Source of the DNA: Neocallimastix lanati (nom. inval.)
Lineage: Eukaryota > Neocallimastigomycota > Neocallimastigomycetes > Neocallimastigales > Neocallimastigaceae
Assembly: GCA_016946835.1 (NCBI GenBank)
Contig: JACVTC010000044.1
Location: forward strand, 1,092,501-1,154,500
Direction of reading: 5' to 3'
DNA length: 62,000 nt
Below are positions 1 to 12,401 of the stretch, in pieces (within the stretch, counting starts at the first letter, position 1; every line of letters begins with the position of its first letter). The translations under genes were made by a program, and so were the position numbers. The notes under the pieces are model-generated. The model searched no databases and was not told where the DNA came from. It worked only from the letters and a program-made list of their open reading frames with translations.

Positions 1-2853
1 TTTATTTTATTTTATTTTATTTTATTTTATTCATTCTGTACTTTACATTTCTAATTCTACTATTTATTTTATTTTATTTTATTTTATTTTATTCATTCTG
101 TACTTTACATTTCTAATTCTACTATTTATTTTATTTTATTTTATTTTATTTTATTTTATTTTATTTTATTTTATTTTATTTTATTTTATTTTATTTTATT
201 TTATTTTATTCAATCTGTACTTATATTTATGTTTCTACTATTCATTTTATTTTATTATATTTTATTTTATTTTATTTTATTTTATTTTATTCAATCTGTA
301 CTTATATTTATGTTTTTTCTATTCATTTTATTTTATTTTATTTTATTTTATTTTATTTTATTTTATTTTATTTTATTTTATTTTATTTTATTTTATTTTA
401 TTTTATTTAATTCATTCTGTACTTTACATTTCTAATTCTACTATTTATTTTATTTTATTTTATTTTATTTTATTCATTCTGTACTTTACATTTATAATTC
501 TACTATTTATTTTATTTTATTTTATTTTATTTTATTTTATTTTATTTTATTTTATTTTATTTTATTCAATCTATACTTTACATTTCTAATTCTACTATTT
601 ATTTTTTTTATTTTATTTTATTTTATTTTATTTTATTTTATTTTATTTTATTTTATTTTATTTTATTCAATCTGTACTTATATTTATGTTTCTACTATTC
701 ATTTTATTTTATTATATTTTATTTTATTTTATTTTATTTTATTTTATTCAATCTGTACTTATATTTATGTTTTTTCTATTCATTTTATTTTATTTTATTT
801 TATTTTATTTTATTTTATTTTATTTTATTTTATTTTATTTTATTTTATTTTAGTTTATTTTATTTTATTCAATCTGTACTTTACATTTCTAATTCTACTA
901 TTTATTTTATTTTATTTTATTTTATTTTATTTTATTTTATTCAATCTGTACTTTATATTTCTAATTCTATTATTTATTTTATTTTATTTTATTTTATTTT
1001 ATTTTATTTTATTTTATTTTATTTTATTTTATTTTATTTAATTCATTCTGTACTTTACATTTCTAATTCTACTATTTATTTTATTTTATTTTATTTTATT
1101 TTATTCATTCTGTACTTTACATTTATAATTCTACTATTTATTTTATTTTATTTTATTTTATTTTATTTTATTTTATTTTATTTTATTTTATTTTATTCAA
1201 TCTATACTTTACATTTCTAATTCTACTATTTATTTTTTTTATTTTATTTTATTTTATTTTATTTTATTTTATTTTATTTTATTTTATTTTATTTTATTCA
1301 ATCTGTACTTATATTTATGTTTCTACTATTCATTTTATTTTATTATATTTTATTTTATTTTATTTTATTTTATTTTATTCAATCTGTACTTATATTTATG
1401 TTTTTTCTATTCATTTTATTTTATTTTATTTTATTTTATTTTATTTTATTTTATTTTATTTTATTTTATTTTATTTTAGTTTATTTTATTTTATTCAATC
1501 TGTACTTTACATTTCTAATTCTACTATTTATTTTATTTTATTTTATTTTATTTTATTTTATTTTATTCAATCTGTACTTTATATTTCTAATTCTATTATT
1601 TATTTTATTTTATTTTATTTTATTTTATTTTATTTTATTTTATTTTATTTTATTTTATTTTATTTTATTTTATTTTATTTTATTTTATTTTATTTAATTC
1701 ATTCTGTACTTTACATTTCTAATTCTACTATTTATTTTATTTTATTTTATTTTATTTTATTTTATTTTATTTTATTTTATTTTATTTTATTTTATTTTAT
1801 TTTATTTTATTTTATTTTATTCATTCTGTACTTTACATTTATAATTCTACTATTTATTTTATTTTATTTTATTTAATTTTATTTTATTTAGTTTTATTTT
1901 ATTTTATTTTATTTTATTTTATCTTATTTTATTTTATTTTATTTTATTTAATTCTATCTGTACTTTAAATTTCTAATTCTATTATTTATTTTATTTTATT
2001 TAATTTTATTTTATTTTATTTTATTTTATTTTATTTTATTTTATTCAATCTATACTTTACATTTCTAATTCTACTATTTATTTTTTTTATTTTATTTTAT
2101 TTTATTTTATTCATTCTGTACTTTACATTTATAATTCTACTATTTATTTTATTTTATTTTATTTAATTTTATTTTATTTAATTTTATTTTATTTTATTTT
2201 ATTTTATTTTATTTTATTTTATTTTATCTTATTTTATTTTATTTTATTTTATTTTATTTTATTTTATTTTATTTTATTTTATTTTATTTTATTTTATTTT
2301 ATTTTATTTTATTTTATTTTATTTTATTTTATTTTATTTTATTTTATTTTATTTTATTTTATTTTATTTTATTTTATTTTATTTTATTTTATTTTATTTT
2401 ATTTTATCTTATTTTATTTTATTTTATTTTATTTAATTCAATCTGTACTTTAAATTTCTAATTCTATTATTTATTTTATTTTATTTTATTTAATTTTATT
2501 TTATTTTATTTAATTTTATTTTAATTTATTTTATTTTATTTTATTTTATTTTATTTTATTTTATTTTATTTATTTTATTTTATTTTATTTTATTTTATTT
2601 TATTTATTTATTTTATTTATTTATTTTATTTTATTTTATTTTATTTTATTTTATTTTATTTTATTTTATTTTATTTTATTTTATTTTATTTTATTTTATT
2701 TTATTTTATTTTATTTTATTTTATTTTATTTTATTTTATTTTATTTTATTTTATTTTATTTTATTTTATTTTATTTTATTTTATTTTATTTTATTTTATT
2801 TTATTTTATTTTATTTTATTCTATTTTATTTTATTTTATTTTATTTTATTTTA
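1..2853. repeat. (TTTTA)n satellite with interspersed ~35-bp modules
   Basis: A pentanucleotide TTTTA array fills the first 2.85 kb. About 24 copies of a ~35-bp non-TTTTA module interrupt it. One type begins TTCATTCTGTACTTTACATT and the other TTCAATCTGTACTTATATTT. Both end in a CTACTATT-like tail. Modules recur with a longer period: the tracts near 408, 564 and 667 return near 1037, 1195 and 1298, a higher-order unit of about 631 bp. From about 2480 onward the array is nearly pure TTTTA with single-base variants. Open frames here encode only Ile/Leu/Phe/Tyr repeats and are not genes. The right edge abuts a copia LTR. Confidence 0.95.
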
Positions 2854-2855
2854 TA

Positions 2856-3115
2856 TTTCAAAATAATGATTAATTTAATTAATCTATCTTTAATATAAAT
2901 AACGACCAATTACTTGTATTAATATTCAAAATAAACAGTATAAAAATCATGGAATTATTATTTTATAAAAAAATAATATCTTATACAAAAATGAGAATAA
3001 GAATAATTTATACTGTTATAAAAAAATATTTTTATAAAAACTACTAATTCCTATATATTTATTATTATGTTTATTATAACTTATTTGAGTGTTTCTTAAC
3101 ATAATATTTTTGACA
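2856..3115 (+). repeat. copia-1 5' LTR
   Basis: About 260 bp, closely matching both LTRs of copia-3 and ending in TTTTTGACA directly before the primer-binding site. The first two bases read TT rather than TG. Confidence 0.9.
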
Positions 3116-3142
3116 GATTAAGAGTCTCAATCTCAACCGATT
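3116..3142 (+). other. Primer-binding site complementary to internal tRNA-Lys(CUU)
   Basis: The 27 bases directly after the LTR begin GATTAAGAGTCTCAA. Their reverse complement reads as the tRNA-Lys(CUU) D-loop (AATCGGT), D-stem side and anticodon arm (GACTCTTAATC), ending near tRNA position 40. It contains no complement of a CCA 3' end. This is the arrangement known for half-tRNA priming in Drosophila copia and yeast Ty5, which use initiator tRNA-Met. The tRNA comparison is from memory. Confidence 0.75.
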
Positions 3143-3366
3143 AATCCATATAAAAGCTAAGTATTTTTTTTTAAAATAAAAATTTAACATTAAATAAATT
3201 TGAAATTTATATATTTATTATTAAATATTAATTTTTAATTATTTATATATATATATAAATATTTATAAATTATAAAACTAAAATAAAAGTGGAATCTTTA
3301 ATATTTAAAATAATTGTACAAAGAAGTCCAATATCAATATAATTGAATTTGAAAATAAATAAAAGG

Positions 3367-3550
3367 TCAGCTATTAGACTTAAGCTGAAGATGAAACAAA
3401 AAATCAGCTATATTATATAAGCTGAGAATAAAAGAAAATAACATATCAGCTATGCTATATAAGCTGAGAATAAAAGAATATAACATGTCAGCTATGCTAT
3501 ATAAGCTGAGAATAAAAGAACATGACATGTCAGCTATGCTATATAAGCTT
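3367..3550 (+). repeat. Leader hairpin array, 5 units (copia-1)
   Basis: Five tandem units, each carrying TCAGCT and AGCTGA arms about 10 bases apart, lie between the primer-binding site and gag. The last three units share TCAGCTATGCTATATAAGCT. The final right arm is degraded to AAGCTTGG. Confidence 0.85.
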
Positions 3551-4178
3551 GGAAAAATATAATAAAAAATTCAATTATATAATAAATAATTAAAATAAAG
3601 ATTATAATTAAAATGAAATTACAATAATATATTAAATATGAACAATTAATGATATAATCATTTTTACAACAATAGCAAAAATTTTTAAATACACTTAATA
3701 TAAATAAATTAATCTCTTAACACTATTGTTCGTAATATAAATATATACAATACTTTATAATAAACATTAATAAAAATAATTTATTCTTAATTAAAAAAGG
3801 AATAGTAACATAATCACACTCACATTATTTAATAAAAGAATCAAAATGATAGGTTTCAGTAATAATAAAATTATACTAATTCCTCCCTCAATATTAAAAA
3901 AAAATGTATATTAATATCTTTAAATTAAATTTTTTAAATATTAATCATTAAAAAATCTATATAAATAGATTAATAATAAATTGTCACTAAAAATAGAACC
4001 AATCAAAATTAATTACAATTTACATTATTTAATTTAATAAAATGAAATCTAACTAAAGAAATAAAAAAAATATATAAAAGACAAATTAAAGAAAAGCAAT
4101 AAAAAATAAATTAAGAAAATAATAAAACATAAATACTTTTAATTAAAACAAGAAGGTAAAAATAAAAAAAAATAGAAA

Positions 4179-7100
4179 ATGAGCAGAAACAATTCAAGAA
4201 GTAACTCCAGAAACCAAATCATCGAAATTCCCGAATCAGAAAGTAATTTCTTCGCTAAAGGAATCTCTTTCAATTACTCCGAGAATTTCAATCATGTTAC
4301 CGAATTAACGGTTGAAAACTTCCAAGATTGGAAAACTAACGTATTGGACCTCTTAATCATCAATAATCTAGATGAATACGTTAGTTTACCAAAAGTAAAA
4401 AAATTGAGAAAGAAGGATATTAAAGAAGATTTAGATAAGTACATTAAAGATAAATTTAATAATTCTCTTGTTTACGATATTGGGACAACCCAAACAGATA
4501 TCAAGAATGACATCATGGTCAAATGGATAATTAATAATAGCCTGGGAAAGAAAACGAAAGAAATAATAAAAAGCCATAGTAAGACCGCCTTCGAAATGTG
4601 GAACTTCCTTCAAGATTCCTTTACTTTAGGAGAAGAACATCAAAAAATGCTATTACGAAATAAATTAAACAGATTGAAATTTACCACAGATGATGACATA
4701 CATATCTTCCTTGCAACACTTCAAAATATGATCGATGAATTGGAAATCATCGATACAGACATGAGTGATAGTGTAAAGGTAGGGATTCTGAATAGAGCCT
4801 TACCTGAAAATCTAAGGTGGATAAATGTTTTCCAATACAATAATGAATGGATAAAATGTTGCAATTACGTAAAAAGAATAATACCAGATATTCTTTTCTC
4901 GAACATCAAGGAAAGAAAACTTCAAGAAGAAAACGCAAAAAATATTTTTAATTTACAAACTGAAAACAAAAATAAACAAAATAATAAGCATTTAAAAATA
5001 AGAGGAAGAAAAAATGGAAAATGTTTCTTATGTGGAAAATACGGCCACTACAAAAAGGAATGTTATAAGTATAAAAGAAATAAGCTCTTGAATCAAAACA
5101 ATGAAAATAAATCAATGAAAATTCGAAGAAAATTGAACAAAAAATATAATAAAAGTAAAATTAATAACAAGCATTTATATTCAATAAGCAATTACAACAA
5201 CTATAAAGACGATTACTTAGAAGATTTTTCTAAAGATTATAACTCTGACAATGCAATCGAAATTAATTGTTTAGAAAGAATAAATAATAAAAATCACGAA
5301 AATAATAATATATATAATAATAACTTCATAGTTTGGATTTTAGATTCAGGTGCATCAATCAGTACTATTAATGACATAAAATTTCTTACTAACATTAAAA
5401 AATGTAAAACAAAAATTTTACTAGCGAATGGTAAAGAAGTATTATCTGAATTTTGTGGCGATTTTGTAGGATTCATTAACAACAACAAATTCATTTTAAA
5501 AAATGTTTATTATTCAAGATATATTAAGAGAAACTTAATTTCAATCAATCAATTAATTTCTCAAAATTATAAAGTAATATTTAATAATTATGACAACTCC
5601 CCACAAGCATTAATTTATGATAATGATGGAAATAGAATTTATAAATCTTTATCTAATGATAAAAATACATATCAAATTTTCACTTCCAAACACCAAACAA
5701 ATTTAAATTCAACAAAACATAACGAAATCAATTATACACTATCAAATAACCAACAAGTAATAGACCTTTGGCATAGACGCCTAGGTCATTATGATATTTC
5801 TAAAATAAAAAATAAATTAAGTAATACCAATCTAAAATTAAAATGCCCAGTATGTATTAATTCCAAATTAAAAAATAAGTCATTTAAACCATCTACCAAT
5901 AAGACTTAACAAATTTTAGAATTAATACATCTAGATCTTGTAGGACCTGTTAATCCTTCAATAAATAATAATAAGTATTTCCTTACAAATTTAGATGACT
6001 ACTCTAGATATGGATGGGTCATCTTCACTGAAAATAAAAATGATGTATTTAACAAATTTATCATTTGGTATAATAAAATTTATAATTCATTAAATATAAA
6101 TATCAAAGCAATATAAATATCAAAGCAATTCGGTCTGATAATGGGAAGGAATTTCAAAATAGTAAATTTCAAATTTTCTATGAAGAAAATGGAATCCATC
6201 ATCAGTTTTCAGTTCCTTATAACCCTTCTCAAAATGGAAGGGCTGAAAGATTTAATGGTATACTCATTGCTTCTTCAAAATCACTTCTTAACGACGCTAA
6301 ACTCAGTCATGATTTTTGGGAGTTTGCTGTTGATACTGCAAACTATATTCATAATCGACTTCCCCATCAAGGCATTCAAAACAAAATTCCATTTGAAGTA
6401 TTTTATAATAAGCCTGTAAATTACAATACATTTAGAGTATTCGGATGTAGAGTCTATTTCTTTGTGCCAAAGGAACTAAGATCAAAATTTGACAATAATT
6501 CACATCCTGGTATTTTTCTTGGATATTGCGATCATCCTTCCACTTACAAAATTCTTGATGTTATCAATAATAAAATCATCCAATCTCGCACTGTAGAATT
6601 TATGGAAAATGAACCAGGAAATTCCTTTTTAAATCGTATTCATTCCAATAACAAATTCAGGGAGAGTAACTGTCTAAACCGACTTAGATACCTTAATGAA
6701 ATTGATGATTATAATAATAAAATAACAGATATTATCAATGAAAGAAATGCTACAACAAATTTTAACCATAATAGAAATATTAACCAGAATAAAAATTTTA
6801 AAAATCAATCCAAAAATAAATCTTCTAAAACAAATAGAATTAGTCGTAAATATTATCCCAATTATCAAAATAATAATGAAAAAATTATCATTAATAACAG
6901 TAATCAAAATAATAATAATGAAAATAACAACAATACTATTGACAATAATACAATCAATAATAGTAACAATACTTTCAATCAGGAATTGTTAAATTCAAAT
7001 GATCACAATTTCAATAACAATTCAATCAATATTAATAATGAAGTTAAAAATACCACTGAAAATGATAACAACAAAATATCAACAGAAAACCAACAAGAAA

Positions 7101-8444
7101 TTAACAACATTAATAATAAATATAACACAAATAAAGAGAAAAATCAAAACTATCAACATCCTAAAAATTCAAAAAGGAATTTAAACAATTTTACAATTAA
7201 TTCAAATAAAAGAAAAAAAATAAACAACACAGATGAATCAGACATGAAAATTAATGAAAATACATTAATTGAACCATATAACTTCAAGGATATATTCAAA
7301 TTTAAAGATAAAATAGAATGGCTAAACGCAATCAAGAAAGAATTAGAAATCATGAAAAACCTTGATGTTTATAAAATTGTTAAAACAGTACCATCAGGAT
7401 CCAACGTAATATCATCACGATGGGTATTTAAGTATAAAAGAGATGCAAACGGAAATGTTATTAAAAGAAAGGCAAGATTAGTTGCAAAAGGATACACTCA
7501 ACAGTACGGTATCGACTACAAAGAAACATTTGCACCAACACTAAAACAGGATACAGTTCGAATCATTACAGTTATCGCGGTTCAGAAAAATTTCAATATT
7601 GTTCAAATAGACATCAATTCAGCTTATTTAAATGCACCATTAAATAAGCATATATATATGAAAGCACCAGAGGGTCATCCATCTTACTGAAAATCTTTTT
7701 GGGAACTTAACAAAGCTCTTTACGGCTTAAAACAAGCTGGTAAAGAATGGAATGATAAACTCAATGAAGAATTGATAAAAATAGGTTTCAATAGAATAAA
7801 AAGTGAGCCATGTGTTTATATTAAATTAAACAATGGGAAGGAAATAGTTTGTATTCTCTCAGTATACGTTGATGACATTCTCATTGCAGGAACAAATCAA
7901 GAAATAAATAAAGTAAAACAATCTATTCAAAGGAAGTTCAATATAAAGGATATTGGGGATGTTGAATTTGTAATTGGAATAAAATTTACCAAAACTTTAA
8001 ATGGTTACATTTTACATCAAGGTAGATACATAAATGACATTTTAAATAAATTCGATATTAACAACTTAACACCAGTAAAAAATCTTATGCCATTAGTAAA
8101 TCAAAATCTAAGAACCAAAAAATTCAATGAAACAAAATACCGAAGTGCAATAGGAAGTTTACTATATTTAGCTATCTGTACCCGTCCTGATATTCTTTTT
8201 GCTGTTAGCAGAGCTTCAAGAAAATCAACAGATCCCAACTTAGAAGATTGGATGAATGATTTAAAAATTTTTAGATATCTCAAATATACAAAAAATTATG
8301 AAATCAAAATAGAAAAGGGAATGAAATTAAAAATATTTGTAGATGCCGATTTTGCTGGCGATCCAAATACAGGAAAATCAACTTCTGGATTTCTCATGTT
8401 AATGGGGGACACTCCAACAAGTTGGTATTCCAAATTGCAGCACT
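4179..8444 (+). pseudogene. copia-1 gag-pol polyprotein, inactivated
   Basis: The start (MSRNNSRSNSRN) matches copia-2 and copia-3. Domains in order: Gag; a CCHC zinc knuckle (CFLCGKYGHYKKEC, about 5027-5070); aspartic protease (WILDSGAS, about 5336); integrase zinc-binding motif (WHRRLGH...CPVC, about 5769-5856) and catalytic core; a long Asn-rich spacer; reverse transcriptase with YVDDIL (about 7866); and the start of RNase H. Lesions relative to copia-3: TAA at 5907-5909, the 17-bp duplication at 6094-6127 that shifts frame just before the second integrase Asp (SDNGKEF), TGA at 7688-7690, and loss of everything after about 8444, including the RNase H TEAEY motif. Closely related to copia-3. 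Confidence 0.95.
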
Positions 8445-8941
8445 ATTATTATATTATTATTATACATTCCATGAAAAAATAAATAAATTTAAAATTATTA
8501 ATTTTCTATTTAATATTTATTACAATAATAAAATGCACGAAACCAATGATCATCAAATATTAAGTTCAATTATCCATTTAACAAAAATTATTTTATTTTT
8601 AAGAATTTTCACATTAATTCAAAAATATTAAAAAATGAAAAAAGTTTAAATGAAAATATAAAAATAAAAATAATAGAAATAGTATAAGAAAACAAAACGG
8701 AAAGTACAATAATAACTGAAATAATGACATTAATAAAAATGATAATAGTACCAATAATGACAAACGTAATAATAAAAACAAACATATTAATTAATATTTT
8801 TATAACGAAATTGATAATGAAAATAACATTAATAAAAATTAAAAAACATTAATGATGTTAATAATATAAACATTAAAATATATTAAATTAATATCAATAT
8901 TAATAAAAACAAGAGTTACTGCATAAATATAAATAATAACA
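8445..8941. other. AT-rich interval with Asn-rich coding debris
   Basis: No intact gene. Stretches around 8690-8980 read as broken Asn/Ile/Lys-rich coding sequence with many AAT/AAC codons, like the spacer of the copia polyproteins, but no domain can be recognised. The 3' flank of copia-1 has no LTR. Confidence 0.5.
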
Positions 8942-9990
8942 TTAACAATAATAGTAAAAATAATATTGACAATCCATTTTTAGGAGATTAAACAAAGACT
9001 TGGAGATCATAGCAAAATCTTTTATAAATTTTCTAATAATCAATGACGCCCAAAAAGATTTAAGTTGAGTGACTGTCCTTGGAGGTGTCCAGTTTACTAT
9101 TACTTTAACTTTCTCTGGAATTGGGTGAAAGACCATGAAAAGATAGATGGAGGCCTAAAACGGTAACTTCTGTATTAAAAAATTCACATTTTTCTAAATT
9201 AATTTAAAAATTTTTCTTGTAATATAGTTTATACTTTAGAGAGATGTTCCAAGTAATTCCAATGAATTGGAAAAAATTAATATATCGTTAATATAGATGA
9301 ACAAGCAAACCCCTATTACGTCAAAAAATGTTCAATTCATTTCTCTCTGGGAAGTTTACTTTGAAATTAAAGTTTCTAAATCCAGTAGTAAAAGCTGTCT
9401 TGTCTTGATCTTATACAGCCATAGGAATCTGGTGGTAGCATCTGCATAAGTGATAAAAAGATTTTTTTACCTTAATTTTATCTTCATTATTTATTTTACT
9501 ATTAACATTCTCAATAATATTATTTTTCTTTTCTTTATTATCAATAGGAGTCAAATCTTCCTTTTGAATAGTTAAGGTAAGTAGTAAGGATTCATAGTTT
9601 GATTCTTCTTCTAGGGGAGTGGTGGCTTTGTTAAGGTCTAAAACACAAATGAGGTCAGCAAGTTTATGATGATTAAAATCACTATTTAAATAGTACATTG
9701 TATCACCTACCAGATTAATATTGAACCTATTCTTTTTTAATGAGACTATACCAATTAGAATATCGAATATATCATCCATCTCTTTAACTCAGAAATGGTC
9801 TTTAAACATGTGGTCTCCAATGGTAATTTCTAGTTAGTAGATCTCTGAGTCAATTGAAGAATTTGAATAAGCTTGAAGAAATTATTTTTTCAATTTTACT
9901 AATAGTTGGTTTATTTATATTATATTTCTTAAGTGCGGATCTTGTGATAGCATTCACACTAGCACAAGTATGATAAGAAAAAGGAATCCA
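8942..9990 (-). pseudogene. Ty3/gypsy protease-RT relic (gypsy-G)
   Basis: Read on the minus strand, it begins near 9985 with a protease active-site region (HTCASVNAITRSALKKYNI, where DTGAS would be expected). It continues in another frame at 9779-9411 with the DDIFDILIG flap/ILG region of a gypsy protease. RT follows: FIYINDILIF near 9260-9330 is the catalytic box, altered from Y-x-D-D to Y-I-N-D. Then come KVKVIVNWTPPRTVTQLKSF and the RKFIKDFA motif at 9136-8942. Several frameshifts and stops separate the pieces. RNase H and integrase are absent. It joins the gypsy-B relic at about 9990 and appears to be a second element or a rearranged copy. Confidence 0.75.
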
Positions 9991-10889
9991 TCCAGCTTTC
10001 ATAATCATAAGTTTTATCAAAGCATCTTAAGTACATTTCTACTATGGCATTATTCTTCTCTACTTGGCTTAATGCTTGGTAGTGGCTTGTTACAGCTGGT
10101 TAATTTCAATTCCAATGAATTTTAAAAGTTCCTCCAAAAATTTGTCACTACCACGATCAGTTGTTATTACTTTTGGGAATTCGTACAATATAAATATATT
10201 CTCTAGGAACACTTTAGCTGTCTCGATTGCATTATGCACATGTTTAAATAGATTGCTTCTTTGTAAAGTGGTGCATCAGGCTCTAGTTCTATCTTACAGT
10301 CGTACGACCTGTGCTCTGGCAATGTCTTGGTGATTTCTTCATTAAAGGCTTCTGTTATGTCACCATAATATTTATCAATTATCTTGCCTATCGACAGCAG
10401 TTTCTCTAGCCCCACCTTCTTTATTGTTTCCTATTCAGAATCCTCTTGGGTTAACATAGCTAAAAGATCCTTTTTTTGGCTATTTTTCAGCTCAATTTTT
10501 TCCGTAAGGTTTTTAATAGTTTTACTCTCCTTTGGGTTTTTAGCTTCCTGAGCTCTGAACCAAACTAACTATCTATCATAGTCGACTAAATAATCGTAGT
10601 AGTCTTCGTTATATTCTATACCTCATTCTCTGTAAATTGTCTTGTTAAATCATGAACGATATCTTTTATTTTCTGGTTATTTATAACTTGATTTATAAGC
10701 TGATTTATTCTTGCAATAGGTTTTGCTTCTCTTGGCTCAGCTTCTTCTTTCCCATTTATATTTATATGTACCATGTACATGCTTTCATCTTCACACTCTC
10801 CTGGTGAATCTACATCTGGTAGTCCTGGACTTTCGCTATCAATCTTAAATACCTTTGGTTGTTGATTATGGATGTCAATTTTCCTACAT
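9991..10889 (-). pseudogene. gypsy-B pol relic: RT N-terminus joined to integrase core
   Basis: On the minus strand the 10415-10203 frame carries the N-terminal RT signature LPEHRSYDCKIELEPDAPLY. Immediately after, in a shifted frame, comes the integrase core: ENIFILYEFPKVITTDRGS with the second catalytic Asp (about 10110-10200), then the SQVEKNNAIVEMYLR helix with the catalytic Glu (about 10020-10070). RT, RNase H and the first half of integrase are therefore deleted between about 10250 and 10290, a loss of roughly 2 kb by comparison with usual gypsy pol. The upstream part (10420-10889) is the protease-RT linker and is broken by stops. Confidence 0.75.
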
Positions 10890-11516
10890 CTATAGGAGTC
10901 TATCCATGAACCCCGATCCTAATATTATCGTCCTTGGCATAGCCTCAGCTAGCCTACATCTTGTGTTAAAGTCATACCATTTGACTTTACCAGTACTCTC
11001 TTCGACCAGCTTAACTTCAATCCTGAACTCTTCCGTTACTTGCGGTATAAGCACTTTGCCAGCGGTAGTAGTAAATGTTAAGGAACGGTCTTCTATCTTG
11101 AATCCCATTTCATTAGCTAACTGCAGATGGATCATGTTGATCTGTGATCCAGTATTGTACAGCACATTTAAATCTTGGAGCCCCTCTTTGGTACGAAGGT
11201 TACTTATTTTGGCCTCATGCACAAATTCTTCGTACTCAGACCCATCTTGCATCAGGAGTGCTTTCTTGGGAATTGGATTTTTGCTGCTCGTACGGGAGTC
11301 CTTATAGTAATTCGGTTTCTCGTTAGGTCTCGTACCAACAACTTTACTACTATTGTGATTATAATTATCTTTCCTATTTTTGTTGTAATTATATTTTTTA
11401 GTAGGCTCTCTCCTACTGAAATCTCGTTTATCGTCTCGAAGATTGTCGCTGTTTCTCCTTTTAGCTTCTATATTCATGGATGGTCTTCGCGGGTTCATTA
11501 TTCCAAGTAAGGCCAT
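10890..11516 (-). pseudogene. gypsy-B Gag C-terminus and aspartic protease
   Basis: A 208-codon open frame. It begins with an Arg/Lys/Asn-rich basic segment (RRNSDNLRDDKRDFSRREP) resembling a nucleocapsid tail without a CCHC knuckle. A retroviral-type protease follows: VLYNTGSQINMIHLQLANEM, where NTGS replaces the usual D-T/S-G, then RTIILGSGFMDRLL for the ILG motif. Loss of the catalytic Asp suggests it is inactive. It sits between gag (11732-12401) and the RT relic, the usual gag-protease-RT order on the minus strand. Confidence 0.8.
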
Positions 11517-12401
11517 TATGGCTATTTTCCTCTAGCGATTGTATTCATATCTTTCTAAGTATTCGTCTTTATAATCCGTGGGGAAGGTCTCACATCTCCT
11601 TAGACAGGTAATATAATCTTCTAGAGTTTGTTTCTCAGCAGCTAGTTCATAAAATACTTCCCTAACCGAAGGTCTCACCTGCTGTACTAACGATAGCCTT
11701 TTGGTTTTATTCGACAGCTGGAGTATTCTATTTAGTCTATTGAACTCTGAGAACTATTCATAGACTTTTCCCCATTCATGCCTAAGTTTAATCTTCGCTG
11801 TTTTAACTTCCTCCAAATTCTCTCACTTTTAAATTCCTTCAACAACCTTTCCATTAGTCTCTGAGTTGTCATGTTGCTTGCTAGTCTTCTCCTCAACCAC
11901 CCTTTTCTCAACCTCACCAAATCATTGGTCCAAGGCTGGGATATAGTTACTAAGTTCGGCCTCAATTTTAGCAAACTTGATTTCGCTGGGTGTTTGCATC
12001 TGGTCAATCATATCTGCCGTCTGTTGCTGAGTACTGATCATCATGTTCTTAAACTCCTCCATCTGATTACTAAGCAAAGCAACAAAGTCCATAGCCCCAG
12101 CATTGTTACTCTTGCTTGAACTCTCCCTTTGGGTAGTTCCTGGCTTACTAGCTTCAGGTATACTAGCCTCGGGCTTGCTAGTCTCAGGCGCCGTAGCTGG
12201 TTTGGGTTTAGATGCAGCTGGCTTCTCAGGAGTACTGGTAGTTTTCTTATCTCTTGTATTCTGGAGTCGAGATGGAGGAGCTTCAACAAGCGTAGGGCTG
12301 TTTTCTGCAACCACACTACCCACCGAACTTTTTAAAAAACCACTCCATGCGGTCTTCTTCGTATTATCGGGTGCTTTGAAATTCCTGTTTTTTTTATCCA
12401 T
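11517..12401 (-). pseudogene. gypsy-B gag, frameshifted and internally deleted
   Basis: The start MDKKNRNFKAPDNTKK is shared with the gag at 24451 (MDKKNKNSKAPENTRK). The N-terminus is a Ser/Thr/Pro/Ala-rich segment with SKPEAS-type repeats, followed by a predicted helical region (MDFVALLSNQMEEFKNMM). A frameshift near 11930 moves the frame to 12007-11732, which carries QRLMERLLKEFKSER of the capsid-like domain. Compared with the 23-24 kb copy, roughly 300-450 bases of the capsid region are missing. Gag reading continues with interruptions to the 11516 frame. Confidence 0.8.

Larger units (their letters stand above)
2856..8444 (+). mobile_element. Ty1/copia retrotransposon copia-1, 3'-truncated
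   Basis: This is a close relative of the complete element at 45345-51645. It has a 5' LTR, tRNA-Lys-type primer-binding site, hairpin leader, and gag-pol. It lacks the end of RNase H, the polypurine tract and the 3' LTR: similarity to copia-3 stops at about 8444 within RNase H. The 5' LTR starts TTTCAAAA instead of TGTCAAAA where it meets the TTTTA satellite, so the terminal G is changed or the junction is eroded. No target-site duplication can be assessed. It is dead through two nonsense codons, a frameshifting duplication and the truncation. Confidence 0.93.

Noticed and set aside
229-1697. Open frames in the first 1.7 kb encoding Phe/Leu/Tyr/Ile repeats
   Set aside because: They are translations of the TTTTA satellite; no codon structure, no domain.
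3367-3550. CRISPR-like array (short repeats with spacers) in the copia leaders
   Set aside because: Units are inverted-arm hairpins with near-identical spacing sequence, inside a retrotransposon leader of a eukaryote; no cas genes.
6141-6419. Open frames at 6141-6419 and 48661-48939 starting MGRNFKIVN
   Set aside because: Wrong frame. The integrase frame (SDNGKEF...NGRAERFNG...HNRLPHQG) runs across the same bases.
10076-11510. Plus-strand frames at 10.0-12.5 kb and 23.5-24.5 kb
   Set aside because: Antisense shadows of the minus-strand gypsy-B gag and pol relics, which show recognised motifs.
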